From NCBI RefSeq assembly GCF_003382565.3, contig NZ_CP086253.1:2170001-2234000 (forward strand): 64,000 bases of DNA, given 5' to 3'. A program made the position numbers and the translations under genes. The stretch comes from Pectobacterium aquaticum. GTDB lineage: Bacteria > Pseudomonadota > Gammaproteobacteria > Enterobacterales > Enterobacteriaceae. Below, in pieces: positions 1 to 10,475 of the stretch. The notes beneath the pieces were generated by a model that worked only from the letters and a program-made list of their open reading frames with translations, made no database searches and was not told the origin of the DNA. How positions within the stretch are numbered: the stretch's first letter is position 1; every line of letters starts with the position of its first letter.

Positions 1-222
1 TGATATGTCCGTCAGAGACAAAGACGTACAGCCGATGATAACGAACCGGTTTAGTCCGGAACGGCAAACATTAACAGGAATCGTAGTGATGCTCTACCCG
101 AAAACGAAAATTGATTAGAATGTAAATAGTTATAAAAGTGGCTATTGATGATTAACAGCTATAACGCGATGGCTGTCACATTTCCGGCTGGTAGAAAGGG
201 GATGCGTCGTATGGGGGATGAT

Positions 223-256
223 GCTCTCTGGCCCAGCCTGTTTCAGACCAGAGAGC
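223..256. other. Hairpin downstream of the acyltransferase gene
   Basis: Nine-base arms GCTCTCTGG and CCAGAGAGC face each other across a 16-base loop, about 20 bases beyond the stop codon of the acyltransferase gene. No T-run follows on the minus strand, so it could be a weak terminator or an mRNA 3' stabiliser. The rest of bases 1-273 shows no convincing gene. Confidence 0.45.
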
Positions 257-273
257 GTAGGCAATAGATGACG

Positions 274-1548
274 CTATGCGGTGCGCTGCGTGCGGGAAGT
301 GTTGTTGCTCAGGAAACGCGCGGTCAGGAACGTCCTTACGCGGAACACGATCCGTTCCTGGAAGAGAACACAGAGCGTCACGGTGCTGAGTAGGAAAATG
401 GTATAGCCCGTCATGGACAACTGCACCTGACCTGCCGCGGCAATGCACTGATCCCAATCGCTAAAGCAGGCCAGCGGGTCACCGCGCACCAGTTGTTCCA
501 GCGTACGGAACAGATTGAAGAGCGGAACGTGTAGCGCAAAGATAGACAGCGAGGCAGCCCCTAGTCGGGGAGACCAATGCCGCAGCCATTCACTGTTCGG
601 TTCACGCGCCAGCGCGCTAAGGCAGACCAAACCGACCTGAGCTGGCAGGAGCAACCCGTTGTGCAACAGGAAGTACCAATAGGCCTCACCTTTTGTGAAC
701 AGCCAGGTGGCGATAAGGAAATTCACACTAATAAAGAAAGCGACTGCATAGCGCTGGCCTTTGGTCAACGGTAAGCGATCTTTCTGACGGTAATGACGGA
801 ACAGCGCATAGCCCAAAATCCCAGCTAGAAACTCCGGCAGACGGAAAATCGGTCCACGCTGTAATAATCCGGTGTACGGCATGCCGAACTGCTGTTGCCA
901 GATCACCCAAATCGGCGGTAGCAGATACAGCAGGCAGACGATCCCCATCCACAGCCACGGATGGCGACTGTTCAACAGACGCGGGGCTAACAGCGGGAAC
1001 GCCAGATAGAAAAAGAACAGTGTGGAAAGCGACCATAACGGGGCATTGAAGGTCAGGAAGTAAGGATTCCATGCCTGCAACATCAGTACCTGCAATAACC
1101 CGTTGAACACCAACTGTGCATTCGTCATGTAATGGCGCAGCGTTTCGGGGGCGGCTGCAGGATCGTTGGTGTCATAAATGACGAAACGCGCGCTGGCGAC
1201 TTGCCCTTCCGGCGGTACGGCCAGCCACTGCATCAGTGTGACAACGGCAATCGAAGACAACAGGGCAATGATATGGATGGGATAAAGATTAAAGAAGCGT
1301 TTGGCCCAGAACTGGCGAACAGGTTCACGCAGACGTCCGTCCTTAATGTAGACATGGGCTAGCAAAAAGCCAGATAGGACAAAGAACGTGCTGGTCGCGA
1401 AGAATCCCATGCTGGTGAGTTCGCTTAAGAAAGGAATGCGCTCACGCTGGGGATAAACGTGAACTGTGTGATAAATCATCACATAGCAACCGAGCAAAAA
1501 TCGTAACCATTCCAGGCCGATAAACCGCTCTTTACTGACCTTTTTCAT
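274..1548 (-). CDS. Membrane acyltransferase, acyltransferase-3 family
   Basis: A multi-pass inner membrane protein of about 424 residues, typical of the acyltransferase-3 (OafA/NodX-like) family that moves acyl groups onto surface sugars or lipids. The N-terminus carries the family signature: an EWLRF segment, then a YHTVH histidine motif in the first membrane helix, then FFVLSGFLLA in the next. About ten hydrophobic segments follow. The start chosen is the ATG preceded by GAGGAA; an in-frame TTG twelve bases upstream is less likely. The gene stands alone next to the nitrate locus, with no glycan biosynthesis genes beside it, so the substrate cannot be inferred. Confidence 0.8.
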   Translation of the reverse strand: MKKVSKERFIGLEWLRFLLGCYVMIYHTVHVYPQRERIPFLSELTSMGFFATSTFFVLSGFLLAHVYIKDGRLREPVRQFWAKRFFNLYPIHIIALLSSIAVVTLMQWLAVPPEGQVASARFVIYDTNDPAAAPETLRHYMTNAQLVFNGLLQVLMLQAWNPYFLTFNAPLWSLSTLFFFYLAFPLLAPRLLNSRHPWLWMGIVCLLYLLPPIWVIWQQQFGMPYTGLLQRGPIFRLPEFLAGILGYALFRHYRQKDRLPLTKGQRYAVAFFISVNFLIATWLFTKGEAYWYFLLHNGLLLPAQVGLVCLSALAREPNSEWLRHWSPRLGAASLSIFALHVPLFNLFRTLEQLVRGDPLACFSDWDQCIAAAGQVQLSMTGYTIFLLSTVTLCVLFQERIVFRVRTFLTARFLSNNTSRTQRTA

Positions 1549-1851
1549 GTTATTCCTCAACGTTAAACTCGGTGTAAAAGCCGAAAAATGCGATTACTGA
1601 CTAGTTTAGACGAGAGCAACGTCACATTAATTAGGATAATGGCTATAAATGCGGTGCCGTTTAGCAACCGTTTAGCTTGGGTGGAACGTTGGTGGTATTT
1701 TCACCAATGATTTTCATCAATACTGTTTTTATTAACTTTTTTTCATCAACTACGGCGGCATCCTCGCTCACGCGAGGATAATCTCGGACGGAAGGGCGCC
1801 AGAGCGCCTGATTCGTACCGCTGATAATCGCGGTATCTTGTGACGATGTGA

Positions 1852-2502
1852 TTAAATCACTTTTTCTTGTAATACCCAGACAGCCGCTTCAACCCGTGAT
1901 TTTAACTTCATTTTTTTCAACAGGTGTTTGACGTGAACTTTAACAGTACTTTCGGTGATCGTGAGCTTGCGGGCGATGACTTTATTGGACAATCCCTGTG
2001 CTAGCAGCTTCAGAATATCGCGTTCGCGCGGCGTGAGCAGTTGAATGTCTCGGTCACTGCTGTGGCGGCTTTCGCGCAGGCTGGCGGCCAGAATTGGCGT
2101 CAATGTTTCACTTAGCACCATTTTCCCTGACGCCGCCTGATGCAGCGCAGCCAGTAAATCTTCCGGCTCCATATCTTTCAGCAGGTAACCGTCAGCACCA
2201 TTTTTCAGGGCATTGACCACATCGTCTTCATGGTTGGATACGCTAAAGACGACAATACGGCCAGACAGCGATTTTTCCCGCAGACGATTCAAGGTTTCCA
2301 GGCCATTCATGCCGGGCATGTTCAAATCGAGCAGAATCAAATCCGGATCCAGCTGTTCCGCTAGCTCGACACCCTGTTCGCCGTGACTGGCTTCACCTGC
2401 CACCTGCAATTCTGGGTCCATGCTGATGAGTTGCTTAACGCCATTGCGCAACATGGGATGGTCATCAATCAGCAGTAGGGTGGCGGCATCTTCGTTAATC
2501 AT
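1852..2502 (-). CDS. narL: Nitrate/nitrite response regulator NarL
   Basis: Response regulator of 216 residues that activates nitrate respiration genes and represses alternatives. The receiver domain (about residues 1-125) holds the acidic pair near the start (IDDHPM) and the phospho-acceptor aspartate in [10 protein letters not shown]. The C-terminal LuxR-type helix-turn-helix (about 150-216) reads [20 protein letters not shown]. The start codon overlaps the 3' end of narX by eight bases, so the sensor and regulator are translationally coupled. Length and motifs match enterobacterial NarL. A NarP identity is less likely because of the direct linkage to narX. Confidence 0.95.
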   Translation of the reverse strand: MINEDAATLLLIDDHPMLRNGVKQLISMDPELQVAGEASHGEQGVELAEQLDPDLILLDLNMPGMNGLETLNRLREKSLSGRIVVFSVSNHEDDVVNALKNGADGYLLKDMEPEDLLAALHQAASGKMVLSETLTPILAASLRESRHSSDRDIQLLTPRERDILKLLAQGLSNKVIARKLTITESTVKVHVKHLLKKMKLKSRVEAAVWVLQEKVI

Positions 2503-4303
2503 GAGTTTCTCCTGTTAATGGCAGCCGGTGACGGTATTCGGAGAGGAAGTTGACATTGACTTCCGTGCCCCCCGACGGCCGGCGTCGAACAATGCATTCG
2601 CCGTGCAAACCCCGTGCACGGTCGCGCATGATAATAAGTCCATAGTGGTTGGCGCGGCTGGCATCATCCGGAATACCGATGCCGTTGTCGGCTACGCTGA
2701 GTTCGATGTAGCCCTGACGCAGTTGCAGCGTAATATCAACCTGTGTGGCCTGCGCGTGTTTATAAATATTGCTCAGTGCTTCACGCACAATTTGCAGGAC
2801 GTGAATGCCTTGATGAGCGGAAACCGACTGGGGCGGCAGGCGGTAATGTAATTCGATGGGATAACCCAGTCGCTTGCCGAATTCATCGACTGACGCCCGC
2901 AGCGCGGCAAGTAAGCCGGACTCCGACAGCTTGAGTCGGAAGGTCGTCAGCAGCTCACGCAGTTGGCGATAGGCCGTGTTCAACTCTTCCCGCATTTCCG
3001 TCAGCAGTTGTTGTGATGCAGGTGGCAAATCGTTGCCCTGCATTTGCAGACAGCTCACCTGAATTTTCAGGCAGGAGAGGGATTGGGCGATAGAGTCGTG
3101 CAGCTCGCGGGCAATGGTGGCGCGTTCTTCCATAAGCATCAACTGCTGTTGATGGTTAGATTGACGCTCCAGCGCCAGCGTGCTGGTCAACTGTTCCAGT
3201 AAGGTATTCAGTAACTGGTTTTGATCGCGGCTCAATACGGTGTTGCCCGGCAGCGTGGCTAACACGACGCCATATTGTCCGTGTTTGTCATGCAGATCCC
3301 AGCAGTGAGGCTCGCCCGGCAGTTCTTCGCGCTTTGCCTGTATCCCGCAGCTCTGACAGCTATTATCCGGGCAGTGATCCGGCTGTGACTGGCTGCAATC
3401 GCTAAACTGGTGAAACTGTTCCTGATTGTTATCTTCATACAGTCGCAGTTGAATATTGCGCAGCGGAGTCAGCGACGGTAGTTCGTTCAGGATCGGCATC
3501 AGTCGGCTACACAGCGGAGCCCCGGTATGCAGACGTCGACTGGCACGATAGAGGAAAGAAAGTAGATCGTTTTTCTGTTGCAGGTCGGCTGTTTTCTCGG
3601 CGACGCGTTGTTCCAGACTGTGGTACATGGCGGAAAGTTCGTCCGACATGCCGTTCAGCACCTGTCCCAGCGTACTCATTTCATCTTGGCCGTTGATGGC
3701 GACGCGCTGGGTGAAATCACCTTGCCCAATAGCTTGTCCCATCGAGACCAGACGTCGCCACGGTCTCAACAGGCGGCGACGCAGGTAAAAGAACGTGGTG
3801 ACCAGCAGAATAAGCATGATGCCGATGAAGATGCGCTGTACCAGCGTGACCATCCTCAACCGCTGTTCGGTTTTATGATCGATGGCGGAAACCAGATCGT
3901 CCAGCTGTTTCACAAAGCGGGCGACATCCGCCGAGGCATCAGCAGAATTCGTTGCCTGCCTTAGATGTGGTTGCAGGCTCTCTAACCAGAAAACGCGCAG
4001 TGCAGTAAATTGCTCACTCAGCCCTTCCCGACGTACTGCCTGCTGTAGGTCACTGCTGATTTCGTCTTCTTCCAGTTCTCGCAGGTAAATTTCATTCTCG
4101 GCAGAGAGCGGCACCATTGAGAGTAGGCGGTAACTCTGCATACGCAGCGAACCCGCTTTATTAATGGCGTGCGCGTTCCCTTGGATGCTTTGAGACATCC
4201 AACTGGAAACCGACATACCTGCAATACCCAGCAAACCGAGTAGCAGCATCAATAAGGCAACCTGATTGACGAGCGACAGCGGCAGCAGGAAACGTTTCAA
4301 CAT
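2495..4303 (-). CDS. narX: Nitrate/nitrite sensor histidine kinase NarX
   Basis: Inner-membrane sensor kinase, about 602 residues from the chosen ATG (MLKRFLLP), close to the 598 of E. coli NarX. An upstream in-frame start would add 21 residues of unlike sequence. It has an N-terminal membrane helix, a periplasmic region with the nitrate-binding P-box ([14 protein letters not shown]), a second helix near residue 155-175, a HAMP linker, and a cysteine-rich central module ([17 protein letters not shown]). The HisKA_3 dimerisation histidine lies in [11 protein letters not shown] and the ATP-binding lid in VADNGIGIP. It phosphorylates NarL, encoded immediately downstream with an overlap. Confidence 0.94.
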   Translation of the reverse strand: MLKRFLLPLSLVNQVALLMLLLGLLGIAGMSVSSWMSQSIQGNAHAINKAGSLRMQSYRLLSMVPLSAENEIYLRELEEDEISSDLQQAVRREGLSEQFTALRVFWLESLQPHLRQATNSADASADVARFVKQLDDLVSAIDHKTEQRLRMVTLVQRIFIGIMLILLVTTFFYLRRRLLRPWRRLVSMGQAIGQGDFTQRVAINGQDEMSTLGQVLNGMSDELSAMYHSLEQRVAEKTADLQQKNDLLSFLYRASRRLHTGAPLCSRLMPILNELPSLTPLRNIQLRLYEDNNQEQFHQFSDCSQSQPDHCPDNSCQSCGIQAKREELPGEPHCWDLHDKHGQYGVVLATLPGNTVLSRDQNQLLNTLLEQLTSTLALERQSNHQQQLMLMEERATIARELHDSIAQSLSCLKIQVSCLQMQGNDLPPASQQLLTEMREELNTAYRQLRELLTTFRLKLSESGLLAALRASVDEFGKRLGYPIELHYRLPPQSVSAHQGIHVLQIVREALSNIYKHAQATQVDITLQLRQGYIELSVADNGIGIPDDASRANHYGLIIMRDRARGLHGECIVRRRPSGGTEVNVNFLSEYRHRLPLTGETHD

Positions 4304-4393
4304 AATAAAGCGACCTCTGCTGGAGGAGTAGAAAACCAGTACCGAGAAGGATAACCCTTTTGGCATTTTTCCCGATCCTACATGATAACCCCA

Positions 4394-4409
4394 TACCCAC
4401 TAGTGAGTA
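4394..4409. promoter_or_regulatory. NarL/NarP 7-2-7 box
   Basis: TACCCACTAGTGAGTA is two inverted heptamers (TACCCAC and the complement of GTGAGTA) separated by two bases, each differing from the TACYYMT consensus at one position. It lies in the divergent narX-narK region. Its centre is about 200 bases upstream of the narK start point predicted from the FNR box, the same relative position as the NarL cluster of E. coli narK (established knowledge). Confidence 0.7.
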
Positions 4410-4557
4410 CCACCGAATATCCATTCCTTGAAAGGGGATATGACAGTAAGAAAAAATAGAGATATAACAGCTTGAATTATCGTTGCTTATTTTTCTATTT
4501 TTATTACTCATTAAGGAGTGTGGTTATTTTTACACGATTTTTTTACCTGACAGCGCG

Positions 4558-4571
4558 TTGATTTGCATCAA
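4558..4571 (+). promoter_or_regulatory. FNR box before narK
   Basis: TTGATTTGCATCAA matches the FNR consensus TTGAT-N4-ATCAA exactly. With FNR placed at -41.5, transcription would start near base 4606, about 35 bases upstream of the narK ATG. This predicts induction without oxygen. Confidence 0.85.
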
Positions 4572-4639
4572 CTTTACCTGCGGTGTAATCCCTAATGTTG
4601 CGCCTTAATTCTACCGCGTTTTTATTTATCGAGGTTTTT

Positions 4640-6028
4640 ATGACGCAGCCTTCATCACCCGAAAAAGTATCGCAAAGCACGCTGATAAGGGAATGGAATC
4701 CTGAAGATACAAAATTCTGGCAATCTGGCGGACAACGGATAGCACAGCGTAATCTTTGGATCTCTGTACCATGCCTGCTGTTGTCGTTTTGTGTCTGGAT
4801 GATTTTCAGTACCGTAGCCGTTAACCTAAACAAGGTCGGATTTAGTTTTACCACAGACCAGTTATTTTTGCTTACTGCGCTGCCTTCCGTCTCCGGCGCG
4901 CTGTTGCGCGTCCCTTACTCCTTCGTTATCCCCATGGTTGGCGGTCGCCGTTGGACGACGTTAAGTACCATCATTCTGGTTATCCCATGCATCTGGCTTG
5001 GCTTTGCCGTACAGAATCCGCAAACGCCGTACAGCGTTTTCGTGACGATTTCTCTGCTGTGTGGTTTCGCGGGGGCGAATTTCGCATCCAGCATGGCGAA
5101 CATTAGTTTCTTCTTCCCTAAATCACGTCAGGGTAGCGCGTTAGGCATCAACGGCGGACTGGGTAACCTCGGCGTGAGTGTGATGCAACTGCTGGTGCCA
5201 GTGGTGATTTTCCTGCCGATTCTGGGTTTTTCCGGCAATGGCGTTGTTCAGCCTGACGGCAACCAGATCTGGCTGCATCATGCTGCCTGGATGTGGGTAC
5301 CATTCTTGGTTATTGCTGCAACCGCTGCCTGGTTTGGTATGAACGATTTGTCGACTGCCAATGCATCAATACGCAAGCAGTTGCCCGTTTTGAAGCAGAT
5401 GCACCTGTGGGTACTCAGCTTCCTGTATCTGTCCACGTTTGGCTCATTTATCGGTTTCTCGGCAGGCTTCGGCATGCTGTCCAGAACGCAGTTCCCAGAC
5501 ATCGTGATTTTGTACTACGCGTTCTTTGGGCCACTGCTGGGAGCATTGGCGCGTCCGGTTGGTGGCATGCTTTCTGACCGCTTTGGCGGTGTAAAAGTGA
5601 CGCTGATTAACTTCATCCTGATGACGATTTTCTCGGTGCTGTTGTTCCTGTCTCTGCCGAGTGCGAACTCTGCGGGTTCATTCGGGATGTTCTTTGGCAT
5701 TTTCATGATGCTGTTCCTGACGGCCGGTCTGGGTAGCGGGTCCACATTCCAGATGATCGCCGTGATTTTCCGTAAATTAACGGCAGATCGCGTGAAAACA
5801 CAAGGTGGAAGCGATGCGGATGCGCAGCGTGCGGCCGCCACGGATACCGCAGCGGCGCTGGGCTTTATCTCAGCCATTGGTGCTATTGGCGGTTTCTTCA
5901 TTCCTCAGGCTTTTGGGATGTCGCTTGAGTTAACGGGGTCACCCACCGGTGCGATGAAGGTGTTTGTGGTGTGCTACGTGGTGTGCGTATTGGTAACCTG
6001 GCTGTTCTATGCCAGAAAGCAACGCTAA
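4640..6028 (+). CDS. narK: Nitrate/nitrite transporter, NarK family
   Basis: Major facilitator protein of about 462 residues with twelve predicted membrane helices. It brings nitrate in and exports nitrite during nitrate respiration. Family features visible are the R in RVPYSF of helix 2 and the glycine-rich nitrate signatures GLGNLGVSVMQ (helix 5) and GFISAIGAIGGFFIPQAFG (helix 11). The ATG chosen follows a GAGG ribosome site and gives the conserved start MTQPSS; an upstream ATG adds 15 unlike residues. It is divergent from narXL and upstream of narGHJI, the usual enterobacterial order. FNR and NarL sites in the upstream region support nitrate-responsive anaerobic control. Confidence 0.94.
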   Translation: MTQPSSPEKVSQSTLIREWNPEDTKFWQSGGQRIAQRNLWISVPCLLLSFCVWMIFSTVAVNLNKVGFSFTTDQLFLLTALPSVSGALLRVPYSFVIPMVGGRRWTTLSTIILVIPCIWLGFAVQNPQTPYSVFVTISLLCGFAGANFASSMANISFFFPKSRQGSALGINGGLGNLGVSVMQLLVPVVIFLPILGFSGNGVVQPDGNQIWLHHAAWMWVPFLVIAATAAWFGMNDLSTANASIRKQLPVLKQMHLWVLSFLYLSTFGSFIGFSAGFGMLSRTQFPDIVILYYAFFGPLLGALARPVGGMLSDRFGGVKVTLINFILMTIFSVLLFLSLPSANSAGSFGMFFGIFMMLFLTAGLGSGSTFQMIAVIFRKLTADRVKTQGGSDADAQRAAATDTAAALGFISAIGAIGGFFIPQAFGMSLELTGSPTGAMKVFVVCYVVCVLVTWLFYARKQR

Positions 6029-6072
6029 GCGTTGAGCCTCCTCGTTCCTCCCTTTGGCTGGGTGTCTCTTAG

Positions 6073-6349
6073 CCACATTTTTATTTATGCTGGCTAAGAG
6101 ACGGTTTCGTGCGCGGTAATACCGTCATGTTCATGCTACTCCGTAGCACGCGCCCGACACGGGACGGCTCACACGCCGCTCGCCCCGTGACCCCAGGCTT
6201 TCGGCGGAAATTATGCCGCTGACGCGGTGCCTTCGTCGGTATCGGACTTTGCGGATCGCTTGCGACACGTTCCCGACGTGGCGCAAGCTTTCGCCGCATC
6301 CCTGCGGCTCATCCTAAGTCCGATCTCTCCTCAGCATAATTTTTACGCC
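6073..6349. repeat. Dispersed repeat family A, copy 1
   Basis: About 275 bases between narK and narG that match, in reverse complement, the stretch at 28024-28298. Shared blocks include TTTCGTGCGC, GTAGCACGCGCCCGAC, GCCTTCGTCGGTATC, GCTTGCGACACGTTCC, GTGGCGCAAGCTTTCGC and CTCATCCTAAG. By eye the copies are roughly 75-85 percent alike. The short minus-strand reading frame inside it is a by-product of the repeat. No transposase is present, so it is a non-coding, MITE-like intergenic element. Confidence 0.85.
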
Positions 6350-6572
6350 AGAAAAATAAGGACAGAGAACTAATAGGTAATCTCTCTTTTGCGCACAATT
6401 TCCCGTCGCCTTTCGACTACTACCTCTAAATAGTCGTGTGTATGAATTCAGTATAAGCACAAAACGAATGGTTTTGTTTTTATCTTTTAAAATCATTTAA
6501 TTACGTAATTTTTCCATAATAATTCTTTGGTGGTAGTTGGCGGTGTACTCCGTTTTTCACAGGGTGACACTC

Positions 6573-6586
6573 TTGATCGTTATCAA
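6573..6586 (+). promoter_or_regulatory. FNR box before narGHJI
   Basis: TTGATCGTTATCAA is a perfect FNR site about 130 bases upstream of the narG ATG, placing transcription start near base 6620. The first part of this 685-base gap is repeat A; the remainder, from about 6350, is the AT-rich promoter region. NarL heptamers here are not clear by eye. Confidence 0.85.
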
Positions 6587-6713
6587 GTTTGACCACGCGG
6601 TTGCTGGATACCCTTGCGCCAACTTGAGCGATGTGTCGTAAGCAAAAACAGATGTCTGCTACGAGCATTTCATAACGACAGGGGCCAGCAGGCTTCGCAG
6701 CAGGAGAGTCCGG

Positions 6714-9700
6714 ATGAGCAAATTCCTTGACCGGTTACGTTACTTCAAACAACTGGCCGAACCGTTTTCCGATGGTCATGGCCAGACCCTCAATACCAAT
6801 CGTGACTGGGAAGACGGCTATCGCAGTCGCTGGCAGCATGACAAAATCGTACGTTCTACCCACGGGGTAAACTGTACCGGTTCATGCAGTTGGAAGATTT
6901 ATGTGAAAAACGGTCTGGTGACGTGGGAAACGCAGCAGACTGACTATCCGCGTACCCGCCCGGACCTGCCTAACCATGAACCTCGCGGCTGCCCGCGCGG
7001 TGCCAGCTACTCCTGGTATCTCTACAGCGCCAACCGCCTGAAATACCCGATGATGCGTAAGCGCCTGATGAAACTGTGGCGTGAAGCGAAACTGACGCAC
7101 AGCGATCCGGTGGATGCCTGGGCGTCCATCGTCAATGACCCCGAAAAAACCAAATACTACAAACAAATTCGCGGCCGTGGTGGCTTCGTTCGTTCTGACT
7201 GGAACGAAGTTAACGAGCTGATTGCTGCCTCTAACGTTTACACCACCAAGACCTTCGGCCCAGACCGCGTGATCGGTTTCTCACCGATTCCTGCAATGTC
7301 GATGGTGTCCTACGCGGCGGGTGCGCGTTACCTTTCTCTGCTCGGCGGCGTGTGCCTGAGCTTCTATGACTGGTACTGTGACTTACCACCAGCATCACCC
7401 ATGACCTGGGGTGAGCAGACTGACGTACCGGAATCGGCAGACTGGTATAACTCCTCTTACATCATTGCCTGGGGCTCTAACGTTCCGCAAACCCGTACGC
7501 CAGATGCCCACTTCTTTACGGAAGTTCGCTACAAAGGCACCAAAACCGTTGCGGTCACGCCGGACTACGCTGAAATCGCCAAGCTGTGCGACCACTGGCT
7601 GAATCCGAAACAAGGTACCGACAGCGCGATGGCGCTGGCAATGGGCCACGTTATTCTGAAAGAGTTCCACCTCGACAAACCGAGCCAGTATTTCAGCGAG
7701 TACGTTCGTCAATACACGGACTTACCGATGCTGGTGCTGCTGGAACCGCGTGAAGATGGCTACTACGCGGCGGGTCGTATGCTGCGTGCCTCCGATCTGG
7801 TGGACAACCTCGGCCAAGACAACAACCCGCAGTGGAAAACCATCGCGATTGACGATGAAAGCGGCAACCTGACGGCACCGCAAGGGTCGATCGGCTACCG
7901 CTGGGGCGATCAGGGCAAATGGAATCTGGAACAGCGTGATGGCGTGAGCGGCGAAGAAGTGAAGCTGCGCTTGAGCCTGCTGGGGTCGCACGACGATGTG
8001 GTTGATGTTGGCTTCCCGTATTTTGGCGGCGCGGTCAGCGAACATTTCAACAACGTTGCGCTAGAAGAAATCCTGCTGCACAAACTGCCGGTTAAGCGTT
8101 TGACGCTGGCTGACGGTAGCGAAGCGCTGGTTGCCTGCGTGTATGACCTGACAATGGCGAACTACGGCCTGGATCGCGGTCTGGGCGACGACAACTGCGC
8201 GCGTGATTACGACGATGTGAAAGCGTACAGCCCAGCCTGGGCCGAGAAGATTACGGGCGTTTCTCGTCAGAACATCATCCGCATTGCGCGTGAATTTGCG
8301 GATAACGCCGATAAAACGCACGGCCGTTCCATGATCATCGTCGGTGCCGGTATCAACCACTGGTATCACATGGACATGAACTACCGCGGCATCATCAACA
8401 TGCTGGTCTTCTGCGGCTGTGTCGGTCAGAGCGGTGGCGGTTGGGCGCACTACGTCGGACAAGAAAAACTGCGTCCGCAAACCGGTTGGACGCCGCTGGC
8501 GTTTGGTCTGGACTGGCAGCGTCCGCCTCGTCACATGAACAGTACGTCGTTCTTCTATAACCATTCCAGCCAGTGGCGTTATGAAACCGTCGCGCCGCAG
8601 GAACTGCTGTCACCACTGGCAGATAAATCCCGCTTTACTGGTAGCATGATTGACTTCAACGTGCGCGCCGAACGTATGGGCTGGCTGCCATCTGCACCGC
8701 AGTTGAACGTTAACCCGCTGGATATCGCAGAAAAAGCGCGTGCCGCCGGTGTCACGCCGCAGGACTATACCGTTGCTGCGTTGAAATCAGGCGAAATCAA
8801 ATTTGCCGCTGAACAGCCGGATAGTCCACAAAACTACCCGCGTAACCTGTTCATCTGGCGTTCTAACCTGCTGGGTTCCTCCGGTAAAGGCCACGAATAC
8901 ATGCTGAAGTACCTGCTGGGTACGGAGCACGGTATTCAAGGGCAAGATCTGGGCACGGCGGGCAGCGTGAAGCCGGAAGAAGTGGAATGGCGCGATCAAG
9001 GCGTTGAAGGCAAACTGGATCTGGTGGTGACGCTTGATTTCCGTATGTCCAGTACCTGCCTGTATTCCGACATCGTCCTGCCAACGGCAACCTGGTACGA
9101 AAAAGACGACATGAATACTTCGGATATGCATCCGTTTATTCACCCGCTATCTGCGGCTGTCGATCCAGCGTGGGATTCCAAAAGCGACTGGGAAATCTAC
9201 AAAGGCATCGCGAAAACCTTCTCCCGCGTCTGTCAGGGACACCTTGGTCAGGAAACTGATCTGGTTACCTTGCCAATCCAACACGATTCCCCGGCAGAAA
9301 TGGCGCAGCCGTTCGGCGTGGATGACTGGAAAAAAGGCGAATGCGATCTGATTCCGGGCAAAACTGCACCCCACCTGATGATGGTGGAGCGCGATTACCC
9401 GAACCTGTACGAACGTTTCACCTCGCTTGGTCCGTTGATGGACAAGCTGGGCAACGGCGGTAAAGGCATCGGTTGGAACACACAGACCGAAGTCGATTTC
9501 CTCAAAAAGCTGAACTACACCAAGACTGAAGGTGCGGCGGCGGGTCGTCCGAAGATTGAAACGGCGATCGATGCGGCAGAAGTGATTCTGTCTCTGGCCC
9601 CAGAAACCAATGGTCAGGTGGCTGTGAAAGCGTGGGAAGCGCTGAGCAAATTCACCGGTCGTGACCACGCGCATCTGGCACTGAATAAAGAAGACGAGAA

Positions 9701-10475
9701 AATTCGCTTCCGCGACATTCAGGCGCAGCCGCGCAAGATCATCTCCAGCCCGACCTGGTCTGGTTTGGAAGACGAACACGTTTCCTATAACGCCTGTTAT
9801 ACCAACGTTCACGAGCTGATTCCGTGGCGTACGCTGTCCGGTCGCCAACAGCTGTATCAAGACCATGAATGGATGCGTGCCTTCGGTGAAAGCCTGCTGG
9901 TATACCGTCCGCCGGTCGATACCCGTGCTGCTGCACCGGTGATGAATCAGAAACCTAACGGCAACCCAGAAAAAGCGTTGAACTTCCTGACGCCGCACCA
10001 AAAATGGGGCATTCACTCCACGTACAGCGACAACCTGTTGATGCTGACGTTGGGTCGCGGTGGCCCGATTATCTGGCTGAGCGAAGACGATGCAAGAGAT
10101 TTGGGTATTGAGGATAACGACTGGATAGAAGCGTTCAACGCCAACGGTGCGCTGACGGCGCGTGCGGTTGTCAGCCAGCGTGTGCCAGCGGGAATGACCA
10201 TGATGTACCACGCGCAGGAACGCATTATTAACCTGCCGGGATCGGAAATTACCCAGCAGCGCGGCGGTATTCACAACTCGGTAACCCGTATCACGCCGAA
10301 ACCGACCCATATGATCGGCGGCTATGCCCAATTGGCTTATGGCTTTAACTACTACGGCACCGTTGGGTCAAACCGCGATGAATTCGTCGTAGTTCGTAAA
10401 ATGAAACGCATCGACTGGCTGGATGATGAAGGTCAGGACTATGTACAAAAAGCGGTACAGCAGGAGAAAGCCTGA
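6714..10475 (+). CDS. narG: Respiratory nitrate reductase alpha subunit NarG
   Basis: Catalytic subunit of cytoplasm-facing nitrate reductase A; it reduces nitrate to nitrite at a bis-MGD molybdenum centre. At 1253 residues it matches the usual ~1247. The FS0 iron-sulfur site is visible near residue 50 as HGVNCTGSCSW, with the next cysteine in RGCPRGASYSWY. The molybdopterin-binding body follows, and the C-terminal dinucleotide-binding domain includes the segment QQRGGIHNSVTRITPKP. There is no Tat signal, as expected for a subunit held inside by NarI. It is the first gene of narGHJI, and its stop overlaps the narH start by one base. Confidence 0.97.
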   Translation: MSKFLDRLRYFKQLAEPFSDGHGQTLNTNRDWEDGYRSRWQHDKIVRSTHGVNCTGSCSWKIYVKNGLVTWETQQTDYPRTRPDLPNHEPRGCPRGASYSWYLYSANRLKYPMMRKRLMKLWREAKLTHSDPVDAWASIVNDPEKTKYYKQIRGRGGFVRSDWNEVNELIAASNVYTTKTFGPDRVIGFSPIPAMSMVSYAAGARYLSLLGGVCLSFYDWYCDLPPASPMTWGEQTDVPESADWYNSSYIIAWGSNVPQTRTPDAHFFTEVRYKGTKTVAVTPDYAEIAKLCDHWLNPKQGTDSAMALAMGHVILKEFHLDKPSQYFSEYVRQYTDLPMLVLLEPREDGYYAAGRMLRASDLVDNLGQDNNPQWKTIAIDDESGNLTAPQGSIGYRWGDQGKWNLEQRDGVSGEEVKLRLSLLGSHDDVVDVGFPYFGGAVSEHFNNVALEEILLHKLPVKRLTLADGSEALVACVYDLTMANYGLDRGLGDDNCARDYDDVKAYSPAWAEKITGVSRQNIIRIAREFADNADKTHGRSMIIVGAGINHWYHMDMNYRGIINMLVFCGCVGQSGGGWAHYVGQEKLRPQTGWTPLAFGLDWQRPPRHMNSTSFFYNHSSQWRYETVAPQELLSPLADKSRFTGSMIDFNVRAERMGWLPSAPQLNVNPLDIAEKARAAGVTPQDYTVAALKSGEIKFAAEQPDSPQNYPRNLFIWRSNLLGSSGKGHEYMLKYLLGTEHGIQGQDLGTAGSVKPEEVEWRDQGVEGKLDLVVTLDFRMSSTCLYSDIVLPTATWYEKDDMNTSDMHPFIHPLSAAVDPAWDSKSDWEIYKGIAKTFSRVCQGHLGQETDLVTLPIQHDSPAEMAQPFGVDDWKKGECDLIPGKTAPHLMMVERDYPNLYERFTSLGPLMDKLGNGGKGIGWNTQTEVDFLKKLNYTKTEGAAAGRPKIETAIDAAEVILSLAPETNGQVAVKAWEALSKFTGRDHAHLALNKEDEKIRFRDIQAQPRKIISSPTWSGLEDEHVSYNACYTNVHELIPWRTLSGRQQLYQDHEWMRAFGESLLVYRPPVDTRAAAPVMNQKPNGNPEKALNFLTPHQKWGIHSTYSDNLLMLTLGRGGPIIWLSEDDARDLGIEDNDWIEAFNANGALTARAVVSQRVPAGMTMMYHAQERIINLPGSEITQQRGGIHNSVTRITPKPTHMIGGYAQLAYGFNYYGTVGSNRDEFVVVRKMKRIDWLDDEGQDYVQKAVQQEKA

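Noticed and set aside
6081..6299. 72-codon minus-strand frame between narK and narG
   Set aside because: Lies wholly in dispersed repeat A; the second copy does not keep the frame.
9147..10331. Long open frame (394 codons) antisense to narG
   Set aside because: It is a shadow of narG on the opposite strand; its composition mirrors the codon use of narG and it shows no family motif.
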